From positions 6,646,744-6,710,743 of the forward strand of contig NC_016609.1 in assembly GCF_000246855.1 (NCBI RefSeq): a stretch of DNA of 64,000 nucleotides, given 5' to 3'. The stretch is from Niastella koreensis GR20-10 (lineage in GTDB: Bacteria; Bacteroidota; Bacteroidia; Chitinophagales; Chitinophagaceae). Under the pieces are notes generated by a model, which worked only from the letters and a program-made list of their open reading frames with translations, searched no databases and had not been told where the DNA came from. A program made the translations under genes and the position numbers. This document shows positions 8,923 through 17,806 of this stretch, in pieces (the first letter of the stretch is position 1; every line of letters begins with the position of its first letter).

Positions 8923-9921
8923 ATGCAAATACGACCAGCCACGCCCCAGGACAAACCCGCGATGATAGAACTTTTGAAAAAATCATTGGGTGAAGGGCTC
9001 ATCCCCAAATCAGAATTTCTCTGGAACTGGAAGCATGAACAAAATCCATTCGGTGCTTCTTTTGTATTGCTGGCCGAAGAAAACGGGATGCTCATTGGAT
9101 TAAGAGCATTTATGCAATGGCAGTGGAAATGGAAAGATACCGTTTATAAAGCCATTCGCGCGGTTGATACGGCCACCCACCCCGAACACCAGGGAAAAGG
9201 TATTTTTAAAAAGCTCACCCTGCAACAGCTGGATTTGTGTAAACAACAGGGCATCCATTTCGTTTTCAATACCCCCAATGATCAAAGCCGGCCAGGTTAT
9301 TTAAAAATGGGATGGGTACAACAGGGCAAAATGCCTTTAAAATTCAAAGTTCGTAACCCCATTGCCCTGGCTTATGCGCTAGCATTCAAAAAAGGGAAAG
9401 GCAATTCCACCGCCGAAGATCCTACGCCTACCCAAACCTGGGACCCAAAAGTGTTCAGCTTAATGAATAATTACGTGCAGGATACCCAACATTTAAACAC
9501 TATTCTATCCGGCTCGTATATCCGGTGGCGCTATGCCGATAATCCTTTGTTCAGTTATAATTACTTTACCGACTTCGAGAACTTTCTGCTCATTGGCCGC
9601 ATAAAGCAACATTCATTTACCAGAGAGTTGCGCCTGGTAGACTGTATGTTATTTAATAACGCTTCATCAAACAGGCGCATCAACTCCAGCATCAGCAAGG
9701 TAGTTCTCCCCTACTGCAAAAAACATAAAATACAGGTCATTTCATTTTCAGGACGGCAATATCAGTCACATCAATCTGCTCTTAACTGGATGGGGATAAT
9801 ACCTGTTCAGAACCGTGGTCCCATAGTAACGTTGAGAGATTTGAACATGAATGAAAAATTTCCCGAATTACTGGACATTAAAAACTGGGGCTATTCTCTT
9901 GGCGATATGGAACTTTTTTAA
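8923..9921 (+). CDS. GNAT-family N-acyltransferase
   Basis: A 332-aa protein. The N-terminal ~150 residues are a GNAT fold: IRPATPQDKPAMIELL opens the domain, and RAVDTATHPEHQGKGIFKKL (about 86-105) is the acetyl-CoA motif A with the Q-G-K-G pyrophosphate loop. FVFNTPNDQSRPGYLKMGW follows as motif B. The C-terminal half is less conserved but contains YIRWRYADNP and may be a second, degenerate acyltransferase-like domain. It is the only plus-strand gene inside the polysaccharide locus and has its own candidate promoter. A role in acylating an amino sugar is inferred from location. Confidence 0.8.
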   Translation: MQIRPATPQDKPAMIELLKKSLGEGLIPKSEFLWNWKHEQNPFGASFVLLAEENGMLIGLRAFMQWQWKWKDTVYKAIRAVDTATHPEHQGKGIFKKLTLQQLDLCKQQGIHFVFNTPNDQSRPGYLKMGWVQQGKMPLKFKVRNPIALAYALAFKKGKGNSTAEDPTPTQTWDPKVFSLMNNYVQDTQHLNTILSGSYIRWRYADNPLFSYNYFTDFENFLLIGRIKQHSFTRELRLVDCMLFNNASSNRRINSSISKVVLPYCKKHKIQVISFSGRQYQSHQSALNWMGIIPVQNRGPIVTLRDLNMNEKFPELLDIKNWGYSLGDMELF

Positions 9922-9990
9922 AGTTCATTTGCCATGGTTGGTAAGCCGGGAAACTCCGACTCTCGCTTTATTTTAAGGGCTGAAATCCTA

Positions 9991-10073
9991 AACCAGGTAG
10001 GCACATAGAAACATAACCATCTCGAACCTGTATAATCAAACTGAATTGACTATGCTCCTATGTGGCTATCTGG
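9991..10073. repeat. Inverted octamer repeats between convergent genes
   Basis: Left arm 9991-10016 holds three 8-nt units, CCAGGTAG, GCACATAG and AAACATAA. Right arm 10050-10073, read on the minus strand, holds CCAGATAG, CCACATAG and GAGCATAG. The arms are approximate inverted copies and can fold into one long imperfect hairpin between the ends of the GNAT gene and the deacetylase gene, so it may terminate both transcripts. Confidence 0.7.
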
Positions 10074-10100
10074 CTTAAATAATTTTTATTCTCAGAAGAA

Positions 10101-11126
10101 TTATTGCAATATTTTATCTGCCTTTTTAACGGCTTTGGGGGTAGTCTCTTGAACCAGGTAAGTATCATATTCGCCCATATTCCAGCTGGTCATTCCATAT
10201 TTTTGCTGGCACTTTTTGAATTCCTTCAGCAACACTTCCAGGCTTTGTAAATTCTGTTCAGGGTAATCACCAAAATTTTCGGGGTGCCACCACAGGTGAT
10301 ATACTTGTTTGCGTTGTGCCGCAATGCGGATCTCCTGGCACGATCTGCGTAATCTCATTTTATTGGCCAGTTCCGATTTCGGGCTCCAGGGCCGTAAGAA
10401 CCGGCTTGCAGGCAATTGCAGCGGTTCACCTGGAGTTACTTTAATAGCGCTTAACGGATAAGAAGTTCGTACCCCACCAACCTGAATGTAAGCGTCGGCT
10501 GTACGGAATATCCTGCGCATCAATCCGGCGCCGCCATTGGTAACCGGCGACCAAAACCAGCCACTGGGGTTTGAACGAACCGTTTTAACCCCATTGTCGT
10601 AACAGATCTTCAAATATTCGGGGTTGAACTGGTTACGCGGAAACACCAGCGAACGCATGGGTGCATTAAACTTTTGGGCTGCTTTAACGGCCGCTTTCAA
10701 ATCGGCGTCGAAAGCCATTTTCTCCCGTTGTTCTTCCAGGCAATAGTAATGGCTGAACGTGTGTGTAGCCAGTTCCTGTCCCGGGTACTTCATAATCATG
10801 GCTACTTCTTCAGGAGCAAAATGCGCCCATTGATATTGCTGGTCCATTCCATGTTGGCGAACCCATTTATAGGCTGAATATTTTTCTACTGCATAATCAG
10901 GCTCTACAGAAGGAGTGAAAGTCTCCCATTCCTGGCGGTTAGCGGCAAACAAGCTACCTACTGTTGCCCAGGTTACATGCACATCATATTTGCTGAACAG
11001 TTCCAGCATTTGTGGAACTATGCGTAACGTATTTTTATAGCAGGCTTCCCGCTGCTGACGGTCTCTTTTATCAAATACACCCCAGTGCAATTCAAAATCG
11101 AGCGATATGGTGAATATCCCTTGCAT
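10101..11126 (-). CDS. Polysaccharide deacetylase family protein
   Basis: A 341-aa cytosolic-looking NodB-fold protein with no signal peptide. FTISLDFELHWG (about 5-16) supplies the first acidic metal/catalytic residues and ATHTFSHYYC (about 118-127) the metal-binding His pair; VFPRNQFNPEYL and HLWWHPENFGDYP complete the family pattern. Members of this subgroup occur in Bacteroidota polysaccharide clusters and probably deacetylate a HexNAc of the repeat unit or its precursor. A run of AGTTCTA-like heptamers follows the opposite side of its start codon (11132-11165). Confidence 0.85.
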   Translation of the reverse strand: MQGIFTISLDFELHWGVFDKRDRQQREACYKNTLRIVPQMLELFSKYDVHVTWATVGSLFAANRQEWETFTPSVEPDYAVEKYSAYKWVRQHGMDQQYQWAHFAPEEVAMIMKYPGQELATHTFSHYYCLEEQREKMAFDADLKAAVKAAQKFNAPMRSLVFPRNQFNPEYLKICYDNGVKTVRSNPSGWFWSPVTNGGAGLMRRIFRTADAYIQVGGVRTSYPLSAIKVTPGEPLQLPASRFLRPWSPKSELANKMRLRRSCQEIRIAAQRKQVYHLWWHPENFGDYPEQNLQSLEVLLKEFKKCQQKYGMTSWNMGEYDTYLVQETTPKAVKKADKILQ

Positions 11127-11131
11127 ATGTC

Positions 11132-11201
11132 AGTTTTAAGTTCTTAGTTCTAAGTTTAGAGTTATTTTATTTCAGGGCTTTTCGTGAAACAGCAAACGTG
11201 G
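11132..11201. repeat. AGTTCTA-like heptamers and a TCGTGAAAC motif
   Basis: 11132-11165 reads as successive 7-nt units resembling AGTTCTA. It is followed at 11181-11201 by TTCGTGAAAC-AGCAAACGTGG, closely related to sequences at 47491 and 49801. The segment lies between the polymerase-like gene and the deacetylase gene. No function visible. Confidence 0.55.
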
Positions 11202-11245
11202 CTCGCGATCTTTGAGATTAATAATTACCTTGCGTTGCCCGCATT

Positions 11246-11336
11246 CCCTTTGCCCTTTGCCCTTTGCCCTTTGCCTATTGCCTATTGCCTATTGGCTATT
11301 GGCTATTGGCTATTGGCTATTGGCTATTGGCTATTG
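11246..11336. repeat. 13-copy heptanucleotide tandem array
   Basis: Thirteen perfect 7-nt units run without interruption: CCCTTTG four times (11246-11273), CCTATTG three times (11274-11294), GCTATTG six times (11295-11336). Each block differs from the next by one or two bases, which suggests stepwise mutation and expansion. The right end lies inside the coding sequence of the Wzy-like gene and supplies its last codons and its TAG stop at 11317-11319. Confidence 0.95.
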
Positions 11337-12558
11337 ACAACTTCACAGGTCTCGGCTGCACTTTTGGTTCAGGATTGTTGTCCTTACTTTCTTCCAGGGC
11401 CTTTCTCCGTTTCATAACCTGCAGGCCCTTTTTATAGTCGAGGAATTGTATAATCACAAACATTAAAAAGTACATGATCATACTTTTTTGCCTGATGATA
11501 ATTCCCATATTCGACATGGTGTTCGATAGCGCGAATGAGGTGGCAATAAATGCAACTGCAGTTGTTTTTAGCAAGGCGGAGCCTTTGCGCAGGAATTTAA
11601 AAAATCCTTTCTGGAATAACTTTGCAGTTAACGCCAGATATAATACATTTTCAACCGATACCAATAACCCCATACCGCCAGGTGAGTCAACAAACAAGGG
11701 GCGGAACCAAAAGGTAAACAACTTCAAAGCCAGCGGGTAGTTGGAGATATCGATCCCCGACCCTGCTTTCGATAATTCGTACGAACGTACTGCCGAAAAC
11801 TGGTTAAAACTTTGCAACACGTTGTCGCCATCGATCTTTGAGAAAGCCATGATCTTATCGTACAACAAAACCATCGCCCCTACACTCGCTCCAAACACCA
11901 GCATCTTTTGCCATACCGGCACTTTTTGCCGGCCGGTAAACATGCCCACCACTATTCCAACCGCCATAAACAAAAACACGTGCGGACGTACATGATAAAT
12001 GATGAGTAAACCAAGGATCAAATGTAATTTTCGTGTCTTTAACTTACTGAGGCCATACATCGTCATCCCCAGCCCCCAGAAGATGATAGATCCTTTACCC
12101 AATGAAACTGTCCAGAAGTGCATATTGGGCAGAAAGAACAACAGGGGGATCAGTTCCATGCCCCAGATCTTATGTTTATACTTTGTATTCTCTTTAAAGT
12201 ACACGTAAAAGTAAACAAAGCCCCAGTACCCCATGTAGGCAAACAGCACAAACATCATTTCAAAGCTAAAGCCCAGGTAATTTACGAAGGGGTATGCGGT
12301 AAAGTCGATAAAGGGCGTACCTGTATCATACGCACTGAACCAGGTGGCGTAATTCTGTGCAGCCCGCAGATAATAGTCCTGCGAATCGGAACGGGCAAAT
12401 AACTGAAAGATATAATAGATAAGACAAAACAGCGTATGGAACCAGTACAGGTTTTTCATTAAACCCACCTGGAAGAAAGGCAAACGCCGTTTCAAGCTTT
12501 GTAATAACGGCAGGGTTATTACATAAAACAGGATCACTAAGATTATTCCACCTATCAC
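11317..12558 (-). CDS. Multispanning membrane protein, probable Wzy-type polymerase
   Basis: A 413-aa protein with roughly ten hydrophobic segments and long loops, including a conserved-looking FLPNMHFWTVSLGKGSII and a loop with FTFWFRPLF. EpsG/Wzy-type polymerases share this build: membrane barrel, little sequence conservation, one per polysaccharide locus. It is the only such protein found here, so repeat-unit polymerisation at the periplasmic face is the natural assignment. The charged cytosolic C-terminus ends in SIANSQ, where the last codons and stop lie inside the heptamer array, so copy-number change would only alter the final few residues. No sequence motif proves the function. Confidence 0.7.
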   Translation of the reverse strand: MIGGIILVILFYVITLPLLQSLKRRLPFFQVGLMKNLYWFHTLFCLIYYIFQLFARSDSQDYYLRAAQNYATWFSAYDTGTPFIDFTAYPFVNYLGFSFEMMFVLFAYMGYWGFVYFYVYFKENTKYKHKIWGMELIPLLFFLPNMHFWTVSLGKGSIIFWGLGMTMYGLSKLKTRKLHLILGLLIIYHVRPHVFLFMAVGIVVGMFTGRQKVPVWQKMLVFGASVGAMVLLYDKIMAFSKIDGDNVLQSFNQFSAVRSYELSKAGSGIDISNYPLALKLFTFWFRPLFVDSPGGMGLLVSVENVLYLALTAKLFQKGFFKFLRKGSALLKTTAVAFIATSFALSNTMSNMGIIIRQKSMIMYFLMFVIIQFLDYKKGLQVMKRRKALEESKDNNPEPKVQPRPVKLSIANSQ

Positions 12559-12569
12559 AGTCCTGAGTT

Positions 12570-13733
12570 TTATTGGGTGATCAAATCATTGTATATGGCT
12601 TCCAGTTCGCCCACCATTTTTTTCATACTGAAAGAATTGATAACTGTTTCGCGGGCAGCCTCTTTCATTTTTGCCAGCTGGCCGGGCTGTTGAATCAGGG
12701 CCAACAGTCGATCTGCCAATTGCATGGGCTCCTGAACGGGCACCAGCAAGCCATTCTCACCATCCGTTATTACTTCGGGTATACCGCCTGCTGCTGTACA
12801 GGTTGGGACACAATTCATGCTCATAGCTTCCAACAGTGCAATGGGCAGTCCCTCAAATTCCGAGCTCATCATGAAGATGTCCATGGCGGTGAAGTACGGA
12901 CGGGTCTCGGTTTGCAGTCCTGCAAAAAACACATATTTATCGGTACCGAGCGCCTTTGCTTTGGCATGGATCTCTTCCCGCAACGGTCCATCGCCTACAA
13001 TAATAAAATAAGTATCCGGATTTTTTGCATGCAATGCCTGGGCAATCTCCAGCCATGCGCCCAACCGCTTTTGTACCCTGAACACACAGGTAATACCAAT
13101 CACCGTGGCGGTTGCCGGAATATTCAGTTCTGTACGAATGTCGTTGCCAATGTGCTGATCGCGGGAATACTTGAGGGTGTCGGTTCCGTTGGCTACTACC
13201 TGTATCAGCGGTTTTGCCTTTCCATAATTGGTTTTAATGGAATTGGCTACTTCTGCCGATACGGCGATTACACGTTGCTGACTGCTAAAGGTGAATTTGT
13301 TTAACAGGTAGGTTAACTTATGATAGCGTTCCCATTTATTGTGTTCGGTATAAACAACCGGCACACCGGTCATTCTGCCTACAATGCGGGCAGCCATACC
13401 AGCCCAGGGAAGATGGCAGTGGATGAGTTGGATCTTATGCTCCCGCACGTACGCGGCTATCTTGCGTACGGCAAGTAAAATGGCGGCGTTATTCTTTGCA
13501 GGAATACAAACTACTTTTCCTCCCTCTTCTTCAATGGCCGATACCATCTGATTTTTCCAGGGAAGAAAATAAATATAATGAAAGTCGAATTTCTGTTTAT
13601 CGTGCTGACGTAATGTTTCGGGCAATAGCATCTCTGCACCACCACGACCCAGTGATTTTATAATGTGTAATACAGGAATGCGTTGCTGCTCCTGGTACGA
13701 ATGACGGATATATGTTTTGTTCAAAGTATCCAT
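12570..13733 (-). CDS. GT4 glycosyltransferase
   Basis: A 387-aa GT-B enzyme. Its N-terminal domain begins IPVLHIIKSLGRGGAEMLLPE, and HCHLPWAGMAARIV and YTEHNKWERYH are acceptor-side motifs. The C-terminal domain has TCVFRVQKRLGAWLEIAQ and SSEFEGLPIALLEAMSM, the complete E-x7-E signature that contacts the nucleotide sugar. It lies 11 bp downstream, in the map sense, of the polymerase gene start and is part of the same transcription unit. Sugar specificity cannot be read. Confidence 0.9.
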   Translation of the reverse strand: MDTLNKTYIRHSYQEQQRIPVLHIIKSLGRGGAEMLLPETLRQHDKQKFDFHYIYFLPWKNQMVSAIEEEGGKVVCIPAKNNAAILLAVRKIAAYVREHKIQLIHCHLPWAGMAARIVGRMTGVPVVYTEHNKWERYHKLTYLLNKFTFSSQQRVIAVSAEVANSIKTNYGKAKPLIQVVANGTDTLKYSRDQHIGNDIRTELNIPATATVIGITCVFRVQKRLGAWLEIAQALHAKNPDTYFIIVGDGPLREEIHAKAKALGTDKYVFFAGLQTETRPYFTAMDIFMMSSEFEGLPIALLEAMSMNCVPTCTAAGGIPEVITDGENGLLVPVQEPMQLADRLLALIQQPGQLAKMKEAARETVINSFSMKKMVGELEAIYNDLITQ

Positions 13734-13778
13734 ATGTTTAGTTGTTACAAGGGTTAAATAAGCACGACAGCTTGTTCC

Positions 13779-14870
13779 TTATTTCTTTACAGATTCGTAT
13801 ACGTCTAAGAATTTTTTGGCAATGTTAGCATTAAGGTATTCACTCATCACCAGCCCCCAGGCATGTTGAACCAATTGCTGATTTTCGGGTGTCTTGTCAA
13901 GAGCGGCCAATACCCTGTCTGCAAATATCTCCTCATTTCCCTTTGGCACCAGGTAGCCTGTTTTATTGTTAATCACTACCTCGCCAATTCCACCCACATC
14001 ATAAGCTACCACCGGGGTTTTACAATAAAACGCTTCCAGTATTACGCCAGGCAGGCCTTCTATAATGCTGGGCAGCAACAACACATCGGCGTTTTTTATA
14101 AACTGCATGGCGTCATTGCGGAACCCGTAAAAATAGATCTGTTGCTGAAGCCCTTTTTGTTTTACCAGTTCTTCTATTTGTGCCTGCAGTGGTCCGCTGC
14201 CTACAAAATGTAAACTGGCGCCGGGTTGTTTTTTCAGAATGTTTTCAAATATCGCTATCAGGCGAACATGGTTCTTTTCAAAGGAGAACCCGCCTACATG
14301 CACCAGTACAGGCTTTGATGCGCCGGGTATTACATTTTCTTTTGCGGGATCATTAAGCAACGCTTCTTCAATTCCTATTGGCACTGTTACAATCCGCTCT
14401 TTGAATTGCGGGAACAATTTTGCAAAATCTGTTGCGGATGTTCTGCTTACAGAAACTATACGGCTGGCATATTTAAAGAAAAAGCCGTTCAACAGTTTGG
14501 CCGGCGTTGTTTTTATATACAGGCTGATGGTGCTGGCATTTCTGAAAACAATGGGTTGTTTCCACTTGAAGAACAACTTCGAAAATACTGCATATTTCAA
14601 AGTATCGCCTGCATTGGCCTGAACAACATCGGGTTTCTCTTCTTTAATTATCCGGGCCAGGTTACGCCAGGCTTTCAGGTCCCACATACGCTTTTTGGGC
14701 GAACCATTCAAATGTCTTGTTTCACCGGCAAATGGCAAAGGCGCTTTGCCTGGGAAAACAAATACCAGGATTGCTTTATCACCTTTTTCGTTTATGTGGG
14801 TACTCAGCTGTGAAGCAAACATCTCCGCCCCGCGTAATTGAGGCTTTTGAACCAGTTGAAGTATTGTCAA
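13779..14870 (-). CDS. GT4 glycosyltransferase
   Basis: A 363-aa GT-B enzyme starting MTILQLVQKPQLRGAEMFASQL. The donor-site signature IIEGLPGVILEAFYCKTPVVA has both glutamates, preceded by LVHVGGFSFEKNH. Its ATG overlaps the stop of the upstream GT4 gene by 4 nt, so the pair is probably translationally coupled. It likely adds one residue of the repeat unit on the cytosolic side. Confidence 0.9.
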   Translation of the reverse strand: MTILQLVQKPQLRGAEMFASQLSTHINEKGDKAILVFVFPGKAPLPFAGETRHLNGSPKKRMWDLKAWRNLARIIKEEKPDVVQANAGDTLKYAVFSKLFFKWKQPIVFRNASTISLYIKTTPAKLLNGFFFKYASRIVSVSRTSATDFAKLFPQFKERIVTVPIGIEEALLNDPAKENVIPGASKPVLVHVGGFSFEKNHVRLIAIFENILKKQPGASLHFVGSGPLQAQIEELVKQKGLQQQIYFYGFRNDAMQFIKNADVLLLPSIIEGLPGVILEAFYCKTPVVAYDVGGIGEVVINNKTGYLVPKGNEEIFADRVLAALDKTPENQQLVQHAWGLVMSEYLNANIAKKFLDVYESVKK

Positions 14871-16066
14871 TTTTTTACAATGATCAGGTTGAGTAAATAA
14901 TTTTCCAGCTTGCCGGCTATTTTATCCAGTTCAAAATGCTGGCGGGCGTGTTCATTTGCTTTTACCGCAAATGTGTTGGCGACTGCTACATTATCTTTAT
15001 ACCACAACAACGCCTGTTTTATACTTTCCACCGATCCCTTTTCAAAAAAGTAACCAGTTTCCAGATGAGTGATCACCTCTTTATTTACCGCAATATCGCT
15101 GGCCAGCACCGGCAACCCGGCAAACATGGCCTCTACAACGGCGCCGCTGAACCCTTCGCTGTGCGATGGGAAAACAAAACAATCATATCCATTGATGATC
15201 CGGGGTATATCCTGACTACCTAACAACTCCACATTATGCTGCAATCCCAACTCATCAATAAGCGCCGTTAACGATTCCCGCGCCGGGCCTTCACCGGCTA
15301 TATGTAACTCTGCATCGGGACAGGCTGGTAAAAACGCTGCAAAGGCCTGGATCAGATCCCGCTGGCCTTTAACCGGCACCAGCCTGCCTACATTTAAAAA
15401 CCGGAGCGGTTTACCAGAAGCTGCCTGGGGAACATGAAACCGGAACAGGTTACTGTCCCGGCCTCTGTTGATGACTTCTATTTTATTAAGTGCAATGCCC
15501 AATGCTTTTGCATTGGACCTTTTTACTTCTTCCGAATTGGCAACAAATCCTTTACAAAACCGGGCCGTTGTTTTATTGGCCCATTTGAAAAACGACACCG
15601 CCATTTTTGCTTTTGCCGACAGTGCGGTATTATAGGTGTCGGAATACAATTCACTTACAAAAGTGCCTATCACCGGAATATGACTGAAACGGCCAACCAG
15701 CCGGGCTATTATTTCCGACCGGGTTAAGTAGGCCACAATTATATCCGGCTGTTCTTTTTGAACAATCGCTTTTAATTGTTTGTAGGCCTCGGTAAACCCA
15801 TATTTCTTTTTCAGTCCTACTGAATATACCGGAACGTTGTACGCTGTAAATTTTTGCTTTAACAAGTCGCCGGCATATAAATGACAAACTACAGGCTGCA
15901 TGGTCTTAAACCGGATGGCATTCGCAAAAAGACTTTGCTCGGCTCCGCCGGTTTGTAAAGTGTCAATAACAAACAATACTTTTTTATGCATGGGGGTTGG
16001 GGCGCCTGTGTTTACAGGAGTAGTCACGTTCTTTAATTCAGTTCCGGGAATAGTACCACTATGCAT
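14867..16066 (-). CDS. GT4 glycosyltransferase
   Basis: A GT-B enzyme of 399 aa from the ATG at 16066, or 374 aa from the inner ATG at 15991 (MHKKVLFVIDTLQTGGAE), where homology to the family begins. The upstream start overlaps the FkbM gene stop by 8 nt, favouring coupling; the inner start looks better by protein content. The donor motif is SHSEGFSGAVVEAMFAGLPVLAS, with LNVGRLVPVKGQRDLI before it. It probably transfers a hexose or deoxyhexose of the repeat unit. Confidence 0.88.
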   Translation of the reverse strand: MHSGTIPGTELKNVTTPVNTGAPTPMHKKVLFVIDTLQTGGAEQSLFANAIRFKTMQPVVCHLYAGDLLKQKFTAYNVPVYSVGLKKKYGFTEAYKQLKAIVQKEQPDIIVAYLTRSEIIARLVGRFSHIPVIGTFVSELYSDTYNTALSAKAKMAVSFFKWANKTTARFCKGFVANSEEVKRSNAKALGIALNKIEVINRGRDSNLFRFHVPQAASGKPLRFLNVGRLVPVKGQRDLIQAFAAFLPACPDAELHIAGEGPARESLTALIDELGLQHNVELLGSQDIPRIINGYDCFVFPSHSEGFSGAVVEAMFAGLPVLASDIAVNKEVITHLETGYFFEKGSVESIKQALLWYKDNVAVANTFAVKANEHARQHFELDKIAGKLENYLLNLIIVKN

Positions 16067-16844
16067 ATTTTACAGCCCCTTGTTTGGTGTCGGTGAATGT
16101 TATTACTATATCTTCTCCCTTACAAAAAATATCAAACTCCCTGCTTGAAATTGCCTTAAAAAAAGCGGTGGCGCAACCGGGCCGGTAGGAGTCGTGTAAT
16201 TCAATAACTATACATCTTACCTTGGGCAACCAGTTTTCGTAGTTGTAGGTAAACAATTCTTTTTCGGCCCCTTCAATATCTATCTTTAGAATATCGATTG
16301 TTTGCAGCTTGTATCTGCTGATTATATCATCCATTGTAATTGCATCCACACTCCCTACCAGTTTTTGGTTTGCATCCACTACCCTGAAGCCGTATTCTCC
16401 CAGGCCGCTATCGAAGATGCCCAGATTCTTTTGTGAGTACCAGATGGCATTTTGAAGGCAATCCACATCTTTATAATCTTTTACATTCTTTACCAGCTGG
16501 TCGTAGTTATTCTTTTCAGGTTCTACAGCAATAACATGCGCATTGGGAAATTTTGATTTAAAGTGCATCACGGAAAACCCAATATTTGCACCCAGGTCAA
16601 CAATAGTTTTAACGTTGTTGCTTGTAATTTTAGAAATATTATACTGCCCAAACACTGAAACGGCTCTAAAAACCTTAAAGTCACTGGAATGTTTTCTGAT
16701 GTGATAATTCCGCCCTTTCCATTTTACTTCCACTTCTTCGCCGGAGGCGCTCATGGCCAGGCCAATCAGTACGGATTTAATGATCCCAACCTTGTAAACA
16801 TAGCGCAGGGTTGTTACTACCTTTTTTTTAAACTGTGAAGTCAT
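16059..16844 (-). CDS. FkbM-family methyltransferase
   Basis: A 261-aa SAM-dependent methyltransferase. VDLGANIGFSVMHF (about 80-93) is the SAM-binding glycine loop and IAVEPEKNNYDQL the acidic ribose-binding strand end. DILKIDIEGAEKELF (about 180-194) is the hallmark of the FkbM family. In polysaccharide loci these enzymes O-methylate a sugar of the repeat unit. It is embedded between GT2 and GT4 genes of the same operon. Confidence 0.9.
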   Translation of the reverse strand: MTSQFKKKVVTTLRYVYKVGIIKSVLIGLAMSASGEEVEVKWKGRNYHIRKHSSDFKVFRAVSVFGQYNISKITSNNVKTIVDLGANIGFSVMHFKSKFPNAHVIAVEPEKNNYDQLVKNVKDYKDVDCLQNAIWYSQKNLGIFDSGLGEYGFRVVDANQKLVGSVDAITMDDIISRYKLQTIDILKIDIEGAEKELFTYNYENWLPKVRCIVIELHDSYRPGCATAFFKAISSREFDIFCKGEDIVITFTDTKQGAVKYA

Positions 16845-16922
16845 ATTGCATTTTTTTCTATCGGTTAAATTTAGGTAGCCGGTTCCTGGGTTCTATTATG
16901 TATCTCTGGGTTTTAACAGGTG

Positions 16923-17783
16923 CTATTTAACAAACTTCATTGTGCCGGGATCCAACGTTCGGCCGCTGTTTCCTATTAAGCCATGCCAGATGCCCAACAG
17001 CCGGAATTTTACCCGTCTGAAACGGTCGGGGGCTAACACAGCGGCAACAATTAAAAATCTTAACTGAATACTGATGTAAGACAGCAGATTTATAAATGAA
17101 AAATACTGCTTTAATATTAACAGATGGTTACGGGCTGAATAATAGCCGCGCCATAAAGTTGATTTGGTGAAGCGGCCGCCTCCACCCAAAAACAAACGCT
17201 CATCTGCTCCATTCTTCAACACGCCTATACTATAACCATGCTTTTTTAACCGCATGCAGTACTCTTCGTCCTCACACATCATAAAGAAAAGCTGGCTTAC
17301 CGGCCCTATTTTTTGAATGGCTTCGGTTTTAATAATAGCGCCATCTATCATCACATAATCGGCCGGCTGAAGTCTTTTGGCAGGATCCACCAGGATCTTC
17401 TTTCCCATCCTGATGTTCGCACCATGCAAACCAAGCATGTCGAATCCACTGCCTTCGATCGTTTCCACCAGTTCACTTAGTGCATTACTTGCATAAAAAG
17501 TATCATCATCCAGGATCCAGAAATAATCAAATTGCTGCAGTTGTAACCCGTATTTCATCCCGGCATGTATTCCTCCGGCAGGGCCTTCATTTTCTTTTAG
17601 AAACAGCGGTTTAACCAATTCGTCTTTTACTGATGCCAGATATTCCTGCGTTCCATCGGTACTGTTATTGTCTACAATAATTACAGCAGCCGGTTTTACA
17701 ACTTGTGCCAGAATATGCGAAAGCGCCGTCTTTAATGTATCCAGCCGGTTATATGTTACCATAACTGCACAAACATTCTTCAT
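16923..17783 (-). CDS. GT2 glycosyltransferase, tandem paralogue 1
   Basis: A 286-aa GT-A enzyme. VCAVMVTYNRLDTLKTAL opens the fold, VDNNSTDGTQEYL is the donor-base strand and WILDDDTFYASNAL carries the DDD metal site (about 95-97). DGAIIKTEAIQKIG and MCEDEEYCMRLKKHGY supply the later acceptor/catalytic region with the ED pair. This layout resembles GlfT-like galactofuranosyl or rhamnosyl transferases. It is the shortest of three adjacent paralogues sharing most motifs and a C-terminal GRTLDPGT. Confidence 0.9.
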   Translation of the reverse strand: MKNVCAVMVTYNRLDTLKTALSHILAQVVKPAAVIIVDNNSTDGTQEYLASVKDELVKPLFLKENEGPAGGIHAGMKYGLQLQQFDYFWILDDDTFYASNALSELVETIEGSGFDMLGLHGANIRMGKKILVDPAKRLQPADYVMIDGAIIKTEAIQKIGPVSQLFFMMCEDEEYCMRLKKHGYSIGVLKNGADERLFLGGGGRFTKSTLWRGYYSARNHLLILKQYFSFINLLSYISIQLRFLIVAAVLAPDRFRRVKFRLLGIWHGLIGNSGRTLDPGTMKFVK

Positions 17784-17806
17784 AATGCTACTTTTAAATT
17801 CTTCTT

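Noticed and set aside
12573-13304. 243-codon plus-strand frame opposite a GT4 gene
   Set aside because: Long but antisense to a well-supported glycosyltransferase, with composition expected of a reverse-complement shadow.
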